From the NCBI GenBank assembly GCA_947631715.1, contig CANRMK010000078.1, positions 1-9,106 of the forward strand: a stretch of 9,106 bases of DNA, in the 5' to 3' direction. The notes below the pieces were generated by a model, which was given only the letters and a program-made list of their open reading frames with translations, searched no databases and was not told the origin of the DNA. Shown here in pieces: positions 1 through 6,724 of this stretch (its first letter is position 1; each line of letters begins with the position of its first letter). This DNA is from an uncultured Acetatifactor sp. (GTDB lineage Bacteria > Bacillota > Clostridia > Lachnospirales > Lachnospiraceae). Both the position numbers and the translations under genes were made by a program.

Positions 1-21
1 CCACCGAAACAGGTTATCTCT

Positions 22-50
22 ATGATATAACAACTCGTTTCAAGTTGCAA
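22..50 (-). promoter_or_regulatory. Candidate leftward sigma-A promoter
   Basis: On the minus strand a TTGCAA (-35, 50-45) is followed after exactly 17 bases by TATCAT (-10, 27-22). It has the same -35 hexamer and spacing as the aspS promoter at the other end of the window. It would drive a gene that starts to the left of base 1, so no coding sequence is available to confirm it. If real, it is divergent from the promoter at 337-365, and the long inverted repeat lies between the two. Confidence 0.35.
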
Positions 51-72
51 GCCAGCTTAGCGAATTCTTTGT

Positions 73-282
73 ACCGGTTGTAACAGTTCAGCCATTCCGT
101 CATATTCAGCCCGGTAATGTCGATGTTCTCCCGGCAGACCGTTGGAGCACGTCGGCACTTGGCGAGGTACTTTCGAGCCTAGTACCGTTACGTGCGGAGC
201 CGAGCGGAAGCGCGTCTGCCGGGAGAACACCGACATTACCGGGCGTGACTTGCAAGAGAAAGGCTGAACTGTTACTACCGGC
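73..282. repeat. Long imperfect inverted repeat (giant hairpin element)
   Basis: The outer arms 74-93 and 262-281 pair at 19 of 20 positions. After an unpaired internal loop (94-108 against 245-261), the inner arms 109-139 and 214-244 pair at 30 of 31 positions. The apical 140-213 contains smaller inverted repeats: CACGT/ACGTG (148-152 with 190-194) and GGTACT/AGTACC (166-171 with 181-186). The single inner mismatch is A-C when read as plus-strand RNA but a G-U wobble when read as minus-strand RNA. There is no open reading frame of note, and no target-site duplication is evident at the ends. The element lies just before a T-rich run (299-313). It could be a non-autonomous mobile or REP-like element, a structured RNA, or a very large terminator-like hairpin. 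The sequence alone does not decide among these. Confidence 0.8.
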
Positions 283-313
283 TTCCGGGGCCGCAGCGTT
301 TTTATTTTTTTTT
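279..313 (+). terminator. Possible rightward terminator (short hairpin plus T-run)
   Basis: A short CGGC/GCCG stem (279-282 with 290-293) is followed by a T-rich tract broken by one A (299-313). The stem is only 4 bp and six bases separate it from the T-run, so this is a weak intrinsic terminator on its own. The much larger hairpin at 73-282, which ends about 17 bases before the T-run, could contribute. It would insulate the gene at 401 from rightward read-through. Confidence 0.3.
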
Positions 314-336
314 AGATTCTATAAAGCGCCGTATCA

Positions 337-365
337 TTGACAAGGGCGCGGCAAACACTTATGAT
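337..365 (+). promoter_or_regulatory. Sigma-A promoter of the membrane protein gene
   Basis: A perfect TTGACA (337-342) is separated by 17 bases from TATGAT (360-365), which is one mismatch from the consensus -10. Transcription would start near 372, giving a leader of about 29 bases with an AAAGGCGG-like ribosome binding site (383-390) ten bases before the ATG at 401. This is the best promoter on the plus strand of the window. It indicates that the following gene is transcribed independently. Confidence 0.75.
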
Positions 366-400
366 GATAAAAGACAAAACAGAAAGGCGGTATCTGCATC

Positions 401-1150
401 ATGCCGGTGATGGACGAATTCAAGGAAGAGCGGGAAGCGTTAAAGCACGGGACCTGGAAACAGAAGATCTCCTATTTTTTCTATTATTATAAGTGGCATG
501 TGGTGGTGATCGCCGCAGTGCTTTTTTTCATCGTCTCTTTCATAGTGGAGACTGTGACCAGAAAAGACACAGCGCTCTATGCCTGCCTGCTGAATGCGGT
601 AGATATCAACGACACATCGGAATACGTCCATGGCTTTGCCGAGTACGCCGGGATCAATGAAGATAAGGAAACTGTCATTCTGGATACCAGCATTCAGATC
701 GATTACGGAAGCCTGGACCAGGACACCGCCGTCTCCACCCAGAAGCTGATGGTGTATATGGCGGGCGCCGAGCTGGACGTAATGGTCACTGACAGCGAGT
801 CATTCGAGACTTACGCCAACGATGACTATTTTTACGATCTGAGGGAGTTCCTCTCTCCCGAGCAGATAAAGCGCTATGAATCCAGCTTCTACTATGTGGA
901 TCTGGCAGTGGTAGAGCAGTGGCTGGAGGCCAAGCAGAACGTCAGCGCCGATCTGCCCCAGCTTACGTTCCCGGATCCGAAACGCCCCGAGGAAATGGAG
1001 CGGCCTGTCCCGGTGGGCATTTACCTGCAGAATACGGACGCTCTGAGGGACAAATACTATTTTCAGGGTGACGACGTGGTGATCAGCGTTTTCGGCAACG
1101 CCCCTCACCCCGAGACCACCTCCGCATTTATCGATTATCTGATGCAGTGA
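401..1150 (+). CDS. Membrane-anchored protein with solute-binding-protein-like outer domain
   Basis: This 249-residue protein has a charged N-terminal segment (about 1-23), an aromatic stretch (25-32) and one hydrophobic membrane segment (about 33-51) followed by an acidic outer part. The basic residues before the helix and the lack of a signal-peptidase site suggest an N-in, uncleaved anchor. Residues 123-152 (AELDVMVTD, then F-x2-YA and YDLREFLS) and the C-terminal stretch (VISVFGNAPHPETTSAFIDYL, roughly 227-247) resemble the ligand-cleft and C-terminal helix patterns of extracytoplasmic solute-binding proteins. At this length the domain would be much shorter than a full binding protein. 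I do not recognise a named family beyond similar uncharacterised Lachnospiraceae proteins. The start at 401 is preferred over the in-frame ATG at 410 because of ribosome-binding-site spacing. The gene is monocistronic within the window and convergent with the GH31 gene. The function is unknown. Confidence 0.85.
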   Translation: MPVMDEFKEEREALKHGTWKQKISYFFYYYKWHVVVIAAVLFFIVSFIVETVTRKDTALYACLLNAVDINDTSEYVHGFAEYAGINEDKETVILDTSIQIDYGSLDQDTAVSTQKLMVYMAGAELDVMVTDSESFETYANDDYFYDLREFLSPEQIKRYESSFYYVDLAVVEQWLEAKQNVSADLPQLTFPDPKRPEEMERPVPVGIYLQNTDALRDKYYFQGDDVVISVFGNAPHPETTSAFIDYLMQ

Positions 1151-1160
1151 GACTCGTCCT

Positions 1161-1262
1161 TTTTCTATATTATTTTTCTATATTATTTTTCTATATTATT
1201 TTTTATATTATTTCTCTATATTATTTCTATTTATATCTTTTATATTTATATCTATATATCTA
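1161..1262. repeat. AT-rich 13-bp tandem repeat between convergent genes
   Basis: Three exact consecutive copies of CTATATTATTTTT start at 1165, 1178 and 1191. They are followed by decayed copies (1204-1230) and then a TATATCTATATATC-type tract to 1262. The block is almost entirely A and T, with scattered C on the plus strand, in sharp contrast to its GC-rich neighbours. It fills the gap between the plus-strand gene ending at 1150 and the GH31 gene, whose TAG stop (1262-1260) lies inside it. There is no clear GC-rich stem, so it is not a standard bidirectional terminator, although T-runs on the plus strand could help end transcription of the 401-1150 gene. Confidence 0.85.
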
Positions 1263-3257
1263 TATCTGCCCCAGCAGATACTCTTCCTGTCCGTCCCTGA
1301 GAAAGACAGGCAGCGTATCCAGCCCTGCCTCCACAGTGATCTCCTCCCCGCCCTGGAAAATCTCCCCGGTGCCCGCATGGGTCCACCGGGCTCCCGCGGG
1401 CAGGTACACACTGCGGCTGCGGGCTTTTTCATGGCATACCGGGGCCACCAGAAGACTGGGGCCGAACATGTAAGCGTCTTTGATATCCCAGCAGCGCGGA
1501 TCCCCGGGGAACTCATAGAACAGGGCGCGCATGACCGGCATGCCGCTCTCATGGGCTTTCCGCATCAGTCCTCTGATATAATCTCTCATCCTCTCCCGGA
1601 TCCGGATAAATTTTGTCAGGATCTCATATGCCTCCGGCCCAAAGCTCCACACCTCATTGTCCGCTCCGGTGCACTCCCTTGTCTCGCCCGTACTGTCCAC
1701 AATGGCCTCCGAGGGCTGGCGGTGTCCGTGAATGCGCATGACGGGGCAGAAAGTCCCGAACTGGAACCACCGCACCAAAAGCTCCCTGAAATCCTCATCT
1801 GCCGTGACTCCGCCGTGGAAGCCCCCGATATCGGTAGTCCACCAGGGAATCCCGCAGATCCCCATATGGATTCCTGCACAGATCTGTTTCCGGAAGTCCT
1901 CATAGGTAGAATGGATATCCCCCGACCACACAAGAGCGCCATAGCGCTGGCTGCCTGCCCAGGCGCAGCGGATCAGGTTCACGATATCCTCCTGTCCCCC
2001 GGCGCGCTGTCCCTCATAGAAAAGCCTGGCGTATTCCCTTGGATATAGATTGCCAACCTCCGCCACAGGGCCTGCATGATAGCTGTAATGCTCATAATCA
2101 TAGGTGGTGAACTCCGGCTCCGCCTCGTCCAGCCAGAAAGTCCGAATTCCAAGCTCCGCATAGTTTTTTCTGCACTTTTCCCACACGTACTGCCTGGTGC
2201 GGGGATTTGTGGCATCCATAAACACATTGTTTCCCAGATAGTTCATCTGTACGTCGATGCCCGCGTTGCTCTTCACCAAAAGCCCCTGCTGCTTCATCTC
2301 CTCATAATTCTCGCTGCGCCAGTCCACCTGGGGCCAGATGGACACCATGGTCTCAATGCCCATATCATGCAGCTCTTTCACCATAGCCTTAGGATCCGGG
2401 AAAAATTCCTTATGAAATCTCCAATCGCCGCAGCGGGGCCAGTGATAGTAATCGATTACCAGTACGTCCAGGGGAATCTTCCTCCTTTTGTACTCCCTGG
2501 CCACAGAAAGCACCTGATCCTGGCAATAGTAGCGCAGCTTGCACTGCCAAAATCCCATTCCGTATTCCGGCATCATAGGCGGCTTGCCGACAGCTGCCCC
2601 AAAATTTTCCTGGATCTGGGCCGGCGTGTCCGCTGCCGTGACCCAGTAATCCAGTTGATGGGTGGAAACCGCCGTCCATTCAGTAGTGTTGAGGCCGAAA
2701 TGCACTTCTCCCACAGCCGGGTTATTCCAGAAGAAACCGTAACCGATGCTGGAAACGTAAAAGGGAATGCTGACCTGGGAATTGCGGTGGGCCAGCTCCA
2801 GGTTGCACCCTTTCAGATCCATGATCTCCTGCTGGTACTGTCCCATGCCGTAAATCTTCTCCCCCGGCTCCGGGACAAAACTGGCTTTCAGGAAGAAAGA
2901 GCCGCCGGGCAGGGGTTTGAACTGCCTCGCTTTCTTCTGCAGCGCGCCGCCGTTGGGGATTTCCCTCAGCAGGACCTTACCGCTTCCGTTGTACAGGGTG
3001 ATCTGTAAGGCATGGCCCCAGGGCTGCACCCTCAGCACTGCTTTGATATTGCCGTTTGTAATAGAAGCCTCCCAATCCCCTGTCTGGATAATGCATTCCG
3101 TGGGAGAGGGCTCCAGTAACGCCGGATTCTCCGGGCCGATATCGCCCATAAATCTCGCCCTCACCCGCAGGCTGTCCCTGCCCCAGGGGGTGACCATCAC
3201 AGTCTCCCCGTTTTCCCGGAAAATCAAGCTGCCCTCTTTCTCCTCAAAAAAAATCAC
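1260..3257 (-). CDS. Glycoside hydrolase family 31 alpha-glycosidase (alpha-xylosidase/alpha-glucosidase type)
   Basis: This 665-residue enzyme, counted from the GTG at 3257, should hydrolyse alpha-linked xylosides or glucosides with retention of configuration. An N-terminal beta-sandwich (about 1-225) precedes a TIM barrel (about 230-550) and a C-terminal beta region (about 570-665). The catalytic nucleophile is the Asp of FWLDEAEPE (D377), and the acid/base is the Asp of WSGD (D447). Further GH31 marks are DVLVIDYYHWP (264-274), PWWTTDIGGF (471-480) and RIHGHRQP (508-515). The WLDEAEPE form of the nucleophile motif points to the YicI/XylS-like side of the family rather than the WNDMNEP alpha-glucosidases, but the substrate cannot be fixed. 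There is no signal peptide, so it probably acts in the cytoplasm on imported oligosaccharides. The start is preferred over an ATG at 3296 because AGGAG lies 8 bases before the GTG, whereas the ATG has no ribosome binding site. It lies 97 bases after gatB on the same strand. Confidence 0.93.
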   Translation of the reverse strand: MIFFEEKEGSLIFRENGETVMVTPWGRDSLRVRARFMGDIGPENPALLEPSPTECIIQTGDWEASITNGNIKAVLRVQPWGHALQITLYNGSGKVLLREIPNGGALQKKARQFKPLPGGSFFLKASFVPEPGEKIYGMGQYQQEIMDLKGCNLELAHRNSQVSIPFYVSSIGYGFFWNNPAVGEVHFGLNTTEWTAVSTHQLDYWVTAADTPAQIQENFGAAVGKPPMMPEYGMGFWQCKLRYYCQDQVLSVAREYKRRKIPLDVLVIDYYHWPRCGDWRFHKEFFPDPKAMVKELHDMGIETMVSIWPQVDWRSENYEEMKQQGLLVKSNAGIDVQMNYLGNNVFMDATNPRTRQYVWEKCRKNYAELGIRTFWLDEAEPEFTTYDYEHYSYHAGPVAEVGNLYPREYARLFYEGQRAGGQEDIVNLIRCAWAGSQRYGALVWSGDIHSTYEDFRKQICAGIHMGICGIPWWTTDIGGFHGGVTADEDFRELLVRWFQFGTFCPVMRIHGHRQPSEAIVDSTGETRECTGADNEVWSFGPEAYEILTKFIRIRERMRDYIRGLMRKAHESGMPVMRALFYEFPGDPRCWDIKDAYMFGPSLLVAPVCHEKARSRSVYLPAGARWTHAGTGEIFQGGEEITVEAGLDTLPVFLRDGQEEYLLGQI

Positions 3258-3265
3258 TGCTTCGT

Positions 3266-3270
3266 CTCCT
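3266..3270 (-). promoter_or_regulatory. Ribosome binding site deciding the GH31 start
   Basis: AGGAG on the minus strand lies 8 bases before the GTG at 3257. The longer alternative, ATG at 3296, is preceded by GTGCCTAAAAA, which has no Shine-Dalgarno match. That ATG also lies in a direct repeat of ATGTGCCT (also just upstream at about 3309). The GTG start therefore removes 13 residues from the longest reading frame. Confidence 0.7.
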
Positions 3271-3354
3271 GTTTTAAGCCCATTTGTCAGGCACATTTTT
3301 TAGGCACATACCGTTCAGATCGTGACGCTTTAGAAAGCCGAAAACCATTCTCTG

Positions 3355-4785
3355 TTACAAAAGCTCCTTTAACAGCTTATTCACGCTGCCGGGGTCCGCT
3401 TTCCCTTTCATGGCTTTCATAGTCTGGCCCACCAGGAATCCGATGGCCTTTTCCTTACCGTTTCGGTAATCCTGGACGGACTGGGGATTCGCGGCGATGA
3501 CCTCCTCCACAGTCTTTCGCAGGGCCCCCTCGTCGCTGACCATCTTAAGGCCCTTTTCCTCCACATACCTCTCGGGATCCACATTCTCCCGGAACATGAC
3601 CTCGAACACTTCCTTTGCCACTGTGGAGTTGATGGCCCGGCTTTCCGTCAGGGCGATAAGCTTCGCCAGATTCTCCGGGGAGAACCGGATATCCTCCGGG
3701 TCCAGCTCCTGCTCCTTTAAGATCCGCAGGGTCTCTACCATGAGCCAGTTGGAAACCTTTTTGGGCTGTGCCCCAAGGGCCACGGTGGCCTCAAAGAGAT
3801 CGGCCATATGCTTGGAGCCGGTAATGATCTCGATATCATAGTCCGGAATGTCGAACTCTTCCTTATACCGCTTCCTCTTCTCCGTCCGAAACTCCGGCTG
3901 CCTTGCCCGGATCTCCTCCAGGAATTCCTCACTGATGCTTACAGGGGGCAGATCAGGGTCCGGGAAATAGCGGTAATCCTGGGCGTCCTCCTTTGACCGC
4001 ATGGCATAGGAGGTCTCTTTCCCATCGTCCCAGCGGCGGGTCTCCTGGACAACGCTCTCCCCCGCCTCCAGCAGGTCGATCTGGCGGTTCTTCTCCCCCT
4101 CGATGGCCCGGGCGATGGCCCGGAAAGAATTCAGGTTCTTCATCTCGGTGCGGGTGCCCAGCTGCTCTGAGCCTTTCTCCCGGACAGACAGGTTCACGTC
4201 CGCCCGCATGGAGCCCTCCTGGAGCTTACAGTCGCTGGCCCCCAGATACTGTATGATCAGCCGCAGCTTTTCCAGATAAGCAATGACCTCGTCGGCGCTG
4301 CGCATATCCGGTTCGGAGACGATCTCAATGAGCGGCACACCGGAGCGGTTGTAATCCACCAGCGTACAGTCCTCCCATTCGTCATGGATCAGCTTCCCCG
4401 CGTCCTCCTCCATATGGATTTCATGGATTCCTACTTTCTTCGGCCCGTCCGGGGTATCGATCTCCACCCAGCCGTTCCTGCAGATGGGCAGATACAGCTG
4501 AGAGATCTGATAATTCTGAGGATTGTCGGGATAAAAATAATTTTTTCTGTCAAATTTACAGTAGCGCGTGATCTCGCAATTGGCCGCCAGTCCCACAGCC
4601 ACTGCGTACTCCAGCACCTTTTTGTTCAGCACAGGGAGCGAGCCCGGCATACCGGTGCAGACCGGGCATGTGTGGGCGTTGGGGCTTCCCCCGAAAGCGG
4701 TGGAGCACCCGCAGAATATCTTGGTCTTGGCGGCAAGCTCCACATGCACCTCCAGCCCTATGACAGTCTCATATTCTTTAGACAT
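3355..4785 (-). CDS. gatB: Aspartyl/glutamyl-tRNA(Asn/Gln) amidotransferase subunit B
   Basis: GatB is the kinase and tRNA-binding subunit of GatCAB. It phosphorylates the side chain of misacylated Asp-tRNA-Asn or Glu-tRNA-Gln using ATP, and then transfers ammonia delivered from GatA. The 476-residue length is normal. The N-terminal signature YETVIGLEVHVEL (5-17), four cysteines in a CxC and CPVC arrangement (C25, C27, C40, C43) likely to bind zinc, and YFYPDNPQNYQISQ (83-96) identify it. HEIHMEEDAGK (121-131) and GSMRADVN (191-198) are also conserved in the family. The C-terminal part (about 330-476) is the helical, YqeY-like tRNA-binding region. The ATG at 4785 follows GAGGAAAG at close spacing. 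It is the last gene of aspS-gatC-gatA-gatB, 69 bases after gatA. No frameshift or missing key segment was seen. Confidence 0.98.
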   Translation of the reverse strand: MSKEYETVIGLEVHVELAAKTKIFCGCSTAFGGSPNAHTCPVCTGMPGSLPVLNKKVLEYAVAVGLAANCEITRYCKFDRKNYFYPDNPQNYQISQLYLPICRNGWVEIDTPDGPKKVGIHEIHMEEDAGKLIHDEWEDCTLVDYNRSGVPLIEIVSEPDMRSADEVIAYLEKLRLIIQYLGASDCKLQEGSMRADVNLSVREKGSEQLGTRTEMKNLNSFRAIARAIEGEKNRQIDLLEAGESVVQETRRWDDGKETSYAMRSKEDAQDYRYFPDPDLPPVSISEEFLEEIRARQPEFRTEKRKRYKEEFDIPDYDIEIITGSKHMADLFEATVALGAQPKKVSNWLMVETLRILKEQELDPEDIRFSPENLAKLIALTESRAINSTVAKEVFEVMFRENVDPERYVEEKGLKMVSDEGALRKTVEEVIAANPQSVQDYRNGKEKAIGFLVGQTMKAMKGKADPGSVNKLLKELL

Positions 4786-4835
4786 ATGCTTTCCTCACAT
4801 TCTGCCGTCCAAGCGGCACATACGATTCGGCACAG

Positions 4836-4852
4836 CGCCGGGATTTCCGGCG
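4836..4852 (-). other. GC-rich hairpin in the gatA-gatB gap
   Basis: In the 69-base gap, CGCCGG and CCGGCG (4852-4847 and 4841-4836 on the minus strand) form a perfect 6-bp stem with a 5-base loop directly after the gatA stop codon. No T-run follows, so it is not an intrinsic terminator. It could affect mRNA stability or relative expression, or may be incidental in GC-rich DNA. Confidence 0.45.
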
Positions 4853-4854
4853 GC

Positions 4855-6303
4855 TTACGCACCCTGAAGATCCTTTCGGCACTGCTCGTAGGTATAGCCG
4901 ATGCGGATCAGCTTCTTCTCCTGGAAGCAGTCGCCGATCAGCTGCAGCCCTATGGGCAGGCCCTTGTGATCCGTGCCGCAGGGCACACAGAGGCCCGGCA
5001 GGCCCGCCAGGTTCACAGATATGGTATAAATGTCTCCCAGATACATCTTGATGGGATCCGAGAGGCTCTCCCCCAGCTTCGGCGCAGTGGAGGGCGCCGC
5101 AGGGCCCAGGATACAGTCGTATTTGGAAAAGGCATCGTCGAACGCTTTCTTGATCATCCCTTTCACCCGCAGGGCTTTCAGATAGTAAGCGTCATAATAG
5201 CCTGAGCTCAGCACAAAGCTGCCCAGCATGATCCGGCGCTTTACCTCTGGCCCAAAGCCCTGGGAGCGGGTCTTTTTGTACATCTGATGCAGTCCCTGGG
5301 CATCGGCCCGGTAACCGTACTTGATCCCGTCAAACCGTTCCAGGTTGGAGCTGGCCTCCGCCGCCGCGATGGTGTAATAGGCAGGGATCGCATAGTCCAC
5401 AAGGCTTAGGTCGAACTCCTCCAGGACCGCGCCCTGAGCCTCAAGGACCTTTGCCGCTTCCAGAACGGCGCTCCTCACCTCCGGATCCAGTCCCTCCCCG
5501 AAATAATCTCTGGGAATACCGATCCGCAGTCCCCTGACATCTCTCACCAGCGCCTCCGTAAAATTCGTATCCGAGCGCTCCACAGAGGTGGAATCCTTGG
5601 AGTCGTGGGAGGCGATGGCCTCAAGGACCGCCGCGCAGTCCTCCACGGTCTTGCTCAGGGGCCCGATCTGATCCAGAGAGGAGCCATAGGCCACAAGCCC
5701 ATACCGGGACACCGTTCCGTAGGTGGGCTTCATTCCCACTACACCGCAGAAAGAAGCGGGCTGGCGGATCGAGCCGCCGGTATCGCTGCCCAGTGCAAAG
5801 AAGCATTCCTCCGCCGCCACCGCGGCAGCGGAACCCCCTGAGGAGCCTCCCGGCACATACTCCGGGTTCCTGGGATTCTTGGTGACACCGTAAGCGGAAG
5901 TCTCCGTAGTGGAGCCCATGGCAAACTCATCCATGTTGGTCTTTCCGATCAGCACTGCCCCTGCTTTCTCCAGATTCAGCACCGCCTCCGCCGTATAAAA
6001 AGGAATAAAATTTTCCAGTATCCTTGAAGCGCAGGTGGTCAGCATGCCCTCTGTGCACATATTGTCCTTCACGGCCACAGGGACTCCCGCCAAAGGCCCC
6101 GTCAGTTCACCCGCCTCTATCCGCTTCTGCACCTGACCGGCCCTCTCCAGAGCGCCTTCCCGGTCCACCGTCACATAGCAGTGATACTGGGGCTCACATT
6201 CCTCTATTCTGTCAAGCACGGCCTCCATGGCCTCCACAGCCGTGATCTTTTTTTCTCTGATGGCTGCTGAAAGCTCCACAGCCGAAAGGGATAACAGTTC
6301 CAT
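4855..6303 (-). CDS. gatA: Aspartyl/glutamyl-tRNA(Asn/Gln) amidotransferase subunit A
   Basis: GatA is the glutaminase subunit of GatCAB. It releases ammonia from glutamine and passes it through a channel to GatB. The 482-residue protein carries the amidase signature with its Ser-cisSer-Lys triad: K79 in VAVKDN, S154 in PGGSSGGSAA and the nucleophile S178 in GSDTGGSIRQP. KTNMDEFAMGSTTE (121-134) and KPTYGTVSRYGLVAYGSSLD (192-211) are further GatA-type stretches. They separate it from generic amidases, as does its place beside gatC and gatB. The ATG at 6303 has AGAGG five bases upstream, and the length is typical. It lies 58 bases after gatC and 69 before gatB, and is cotranscribed under the T-box leader upstream of aspS. 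Confidence 0.98.
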   Translation of the reverse strand: MELLSLSAVELSAAIREKKITAVEAMEAVLDRIEECEPQYHCYVTVDREGALERAGQVQKRIEAGELTGPLAGVPVAVKDNMCTEGMLTTCASRILENFIPFYTAEAVLNLEKAGAVLIGKTNMDEFAMGSTTETSAYGVTKNPRNPEYVPGGSSGGSAAAVAAEECFFALGSDTGGSIRQPASFCGVVGMKPTYGTVSRYGLVAYGSSLDQIGPLSKTVEDCAAVLEAIASHDSKDSTSVERSDTNFTEALVRDVRGLRIGIPRDYFGEGLDPEVRSAVLEAAKVLEAQGAVLEEFDLSLVDYAIPAYYTIAAAEASSNLERFDGIKYGYRADAQGLHQMYKKTRSQGFGPEVKRRIMLGSFVLSSGYYDAYYLKALRVKGMIKKAFDDAFSKYDCILGPAAPSTAPKLGESLSDPIKMYLGDIYTISVNLAGLPGLCVPCGTDHKGLPIGLQLIGDCFQEKKLIRIGYTYEQCRKDLQGA

Positions 6304-6342
6304 AATTGCCTCTTTTCCGGGCGGCTTTTCCTCTCACTCCGT

Positions 6343-6357
6343 CAGGCGCCGCGCCTG
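6343..6357 (-). other. GC-rich hairpin in the gatC-gatA gap
   Basis: CAGGCG-CGG-CGCCTG on the minus strand is a perfect 6-bp stem with a 3-base loop, starting four bases after the gatC stop codon. No T-run follows, so it is not an intrinsic terminator. It occupies the same post-stop position as the hairpin in the gatA-gatB gap. Confidence 0.45.
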
Positions 6358-6361
6358 CCTG

Positions 6362-6655
6362 TCATTCAAATGTCTTTGGCACCACGAACATGCGGTCCTT
6401 TTCCTCCGGCGCATTCTTAAGCGTATCGGCGCTTCCGTCCCCGTTCGTCACCACGTCCTCGCGGAACACATTCTGCACCGGAAATACATGGGACATGGGC
6501 TCCACCCCCGAAGTGTCCAGCTCATTCAGCTTGTCAATATAGTCCAGCATTCTGCCCATATCTATCTTAGCCTGCTCTTTCTCCTGATCGGAGAGCTCCA
6601 GCTTTGCAAGAATGCCTACATATTCTATGGTTTCATCGGTAATGATATTGGCCAT
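6362..6655 (-). CDS. gatC: Aspartyl/glutamyl-tRNA(Asn/Gln) amidotransferase subunit C
   Basis: GatC is the small subunit that wraps around the GatA-GatB interface and stabilises the amidotransferase. The 97-residue protein matches the family length and pattern. It has an N-terminal helical region with the LAKLELSDQE segment (16-25), a central helix ending in LDYIDKLNELDTSGVEPMSH (37-56), the NVFREDVV motif (62-69), and a C-terminal APEEKDRMFVVPK tail (82-94). The ATG at 6655 has AAGGAG about nine bases upstream, with a further GGAGG directly before the start. It lies 69 bases after the aspS stop and 58 before gatA. The order aspS-gatC-gatA-gatB puts the synthetase and its partner amidotransferase under one leader. 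Confidence 0.97.
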   Translation of the reverse strand: MANIITDETIEYVGILAKLELSDQEKEQAKIDMGRMLDYIDKLNELDTSGVEPMSHVFPVQNVFREDVVTNGDGSADTLKNAPEEKDRMFVVPKTFE

Positions 6656-6724
6656 TCCTCCAATCTCCTTTCCTCTCGCGAATTCCCATTCCAGAGCGTT
6701 TTACGCGATCTGTCATTTTGCGGT

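Noticed and set aside
73..282. Retron RNA, integron attC site or group II intron fragment
   Set aside because: There is no reverse transcriptase or integrase in the window, no attC core sites, and no match to a domain V hairpin. The label would be a guess.
1161..1262. CRISPR array
   Set aside because: The units are 13 bp, directly adjacent without spacers and almost pure A/T, so this is a simple tandem repeat.
2076..3008. A 310-codon open frame on the plus strand
   Set aside because: It is fully antisense to the GH31 catalytic region, whose motifs are intact, so it is a shadow frame.
3297..3320. Small leader peptide from the ATG in the upstream ATGTGCCT copy before GH31
   Set aside because: An 11-codon frame exists but has no ribosome binding site and no attenuator structure after it.
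4384..5205. A 273-codon open frame on the plus strand
   Set aside because: It is antisense to gatB and gatA and has no start signal or known motif.
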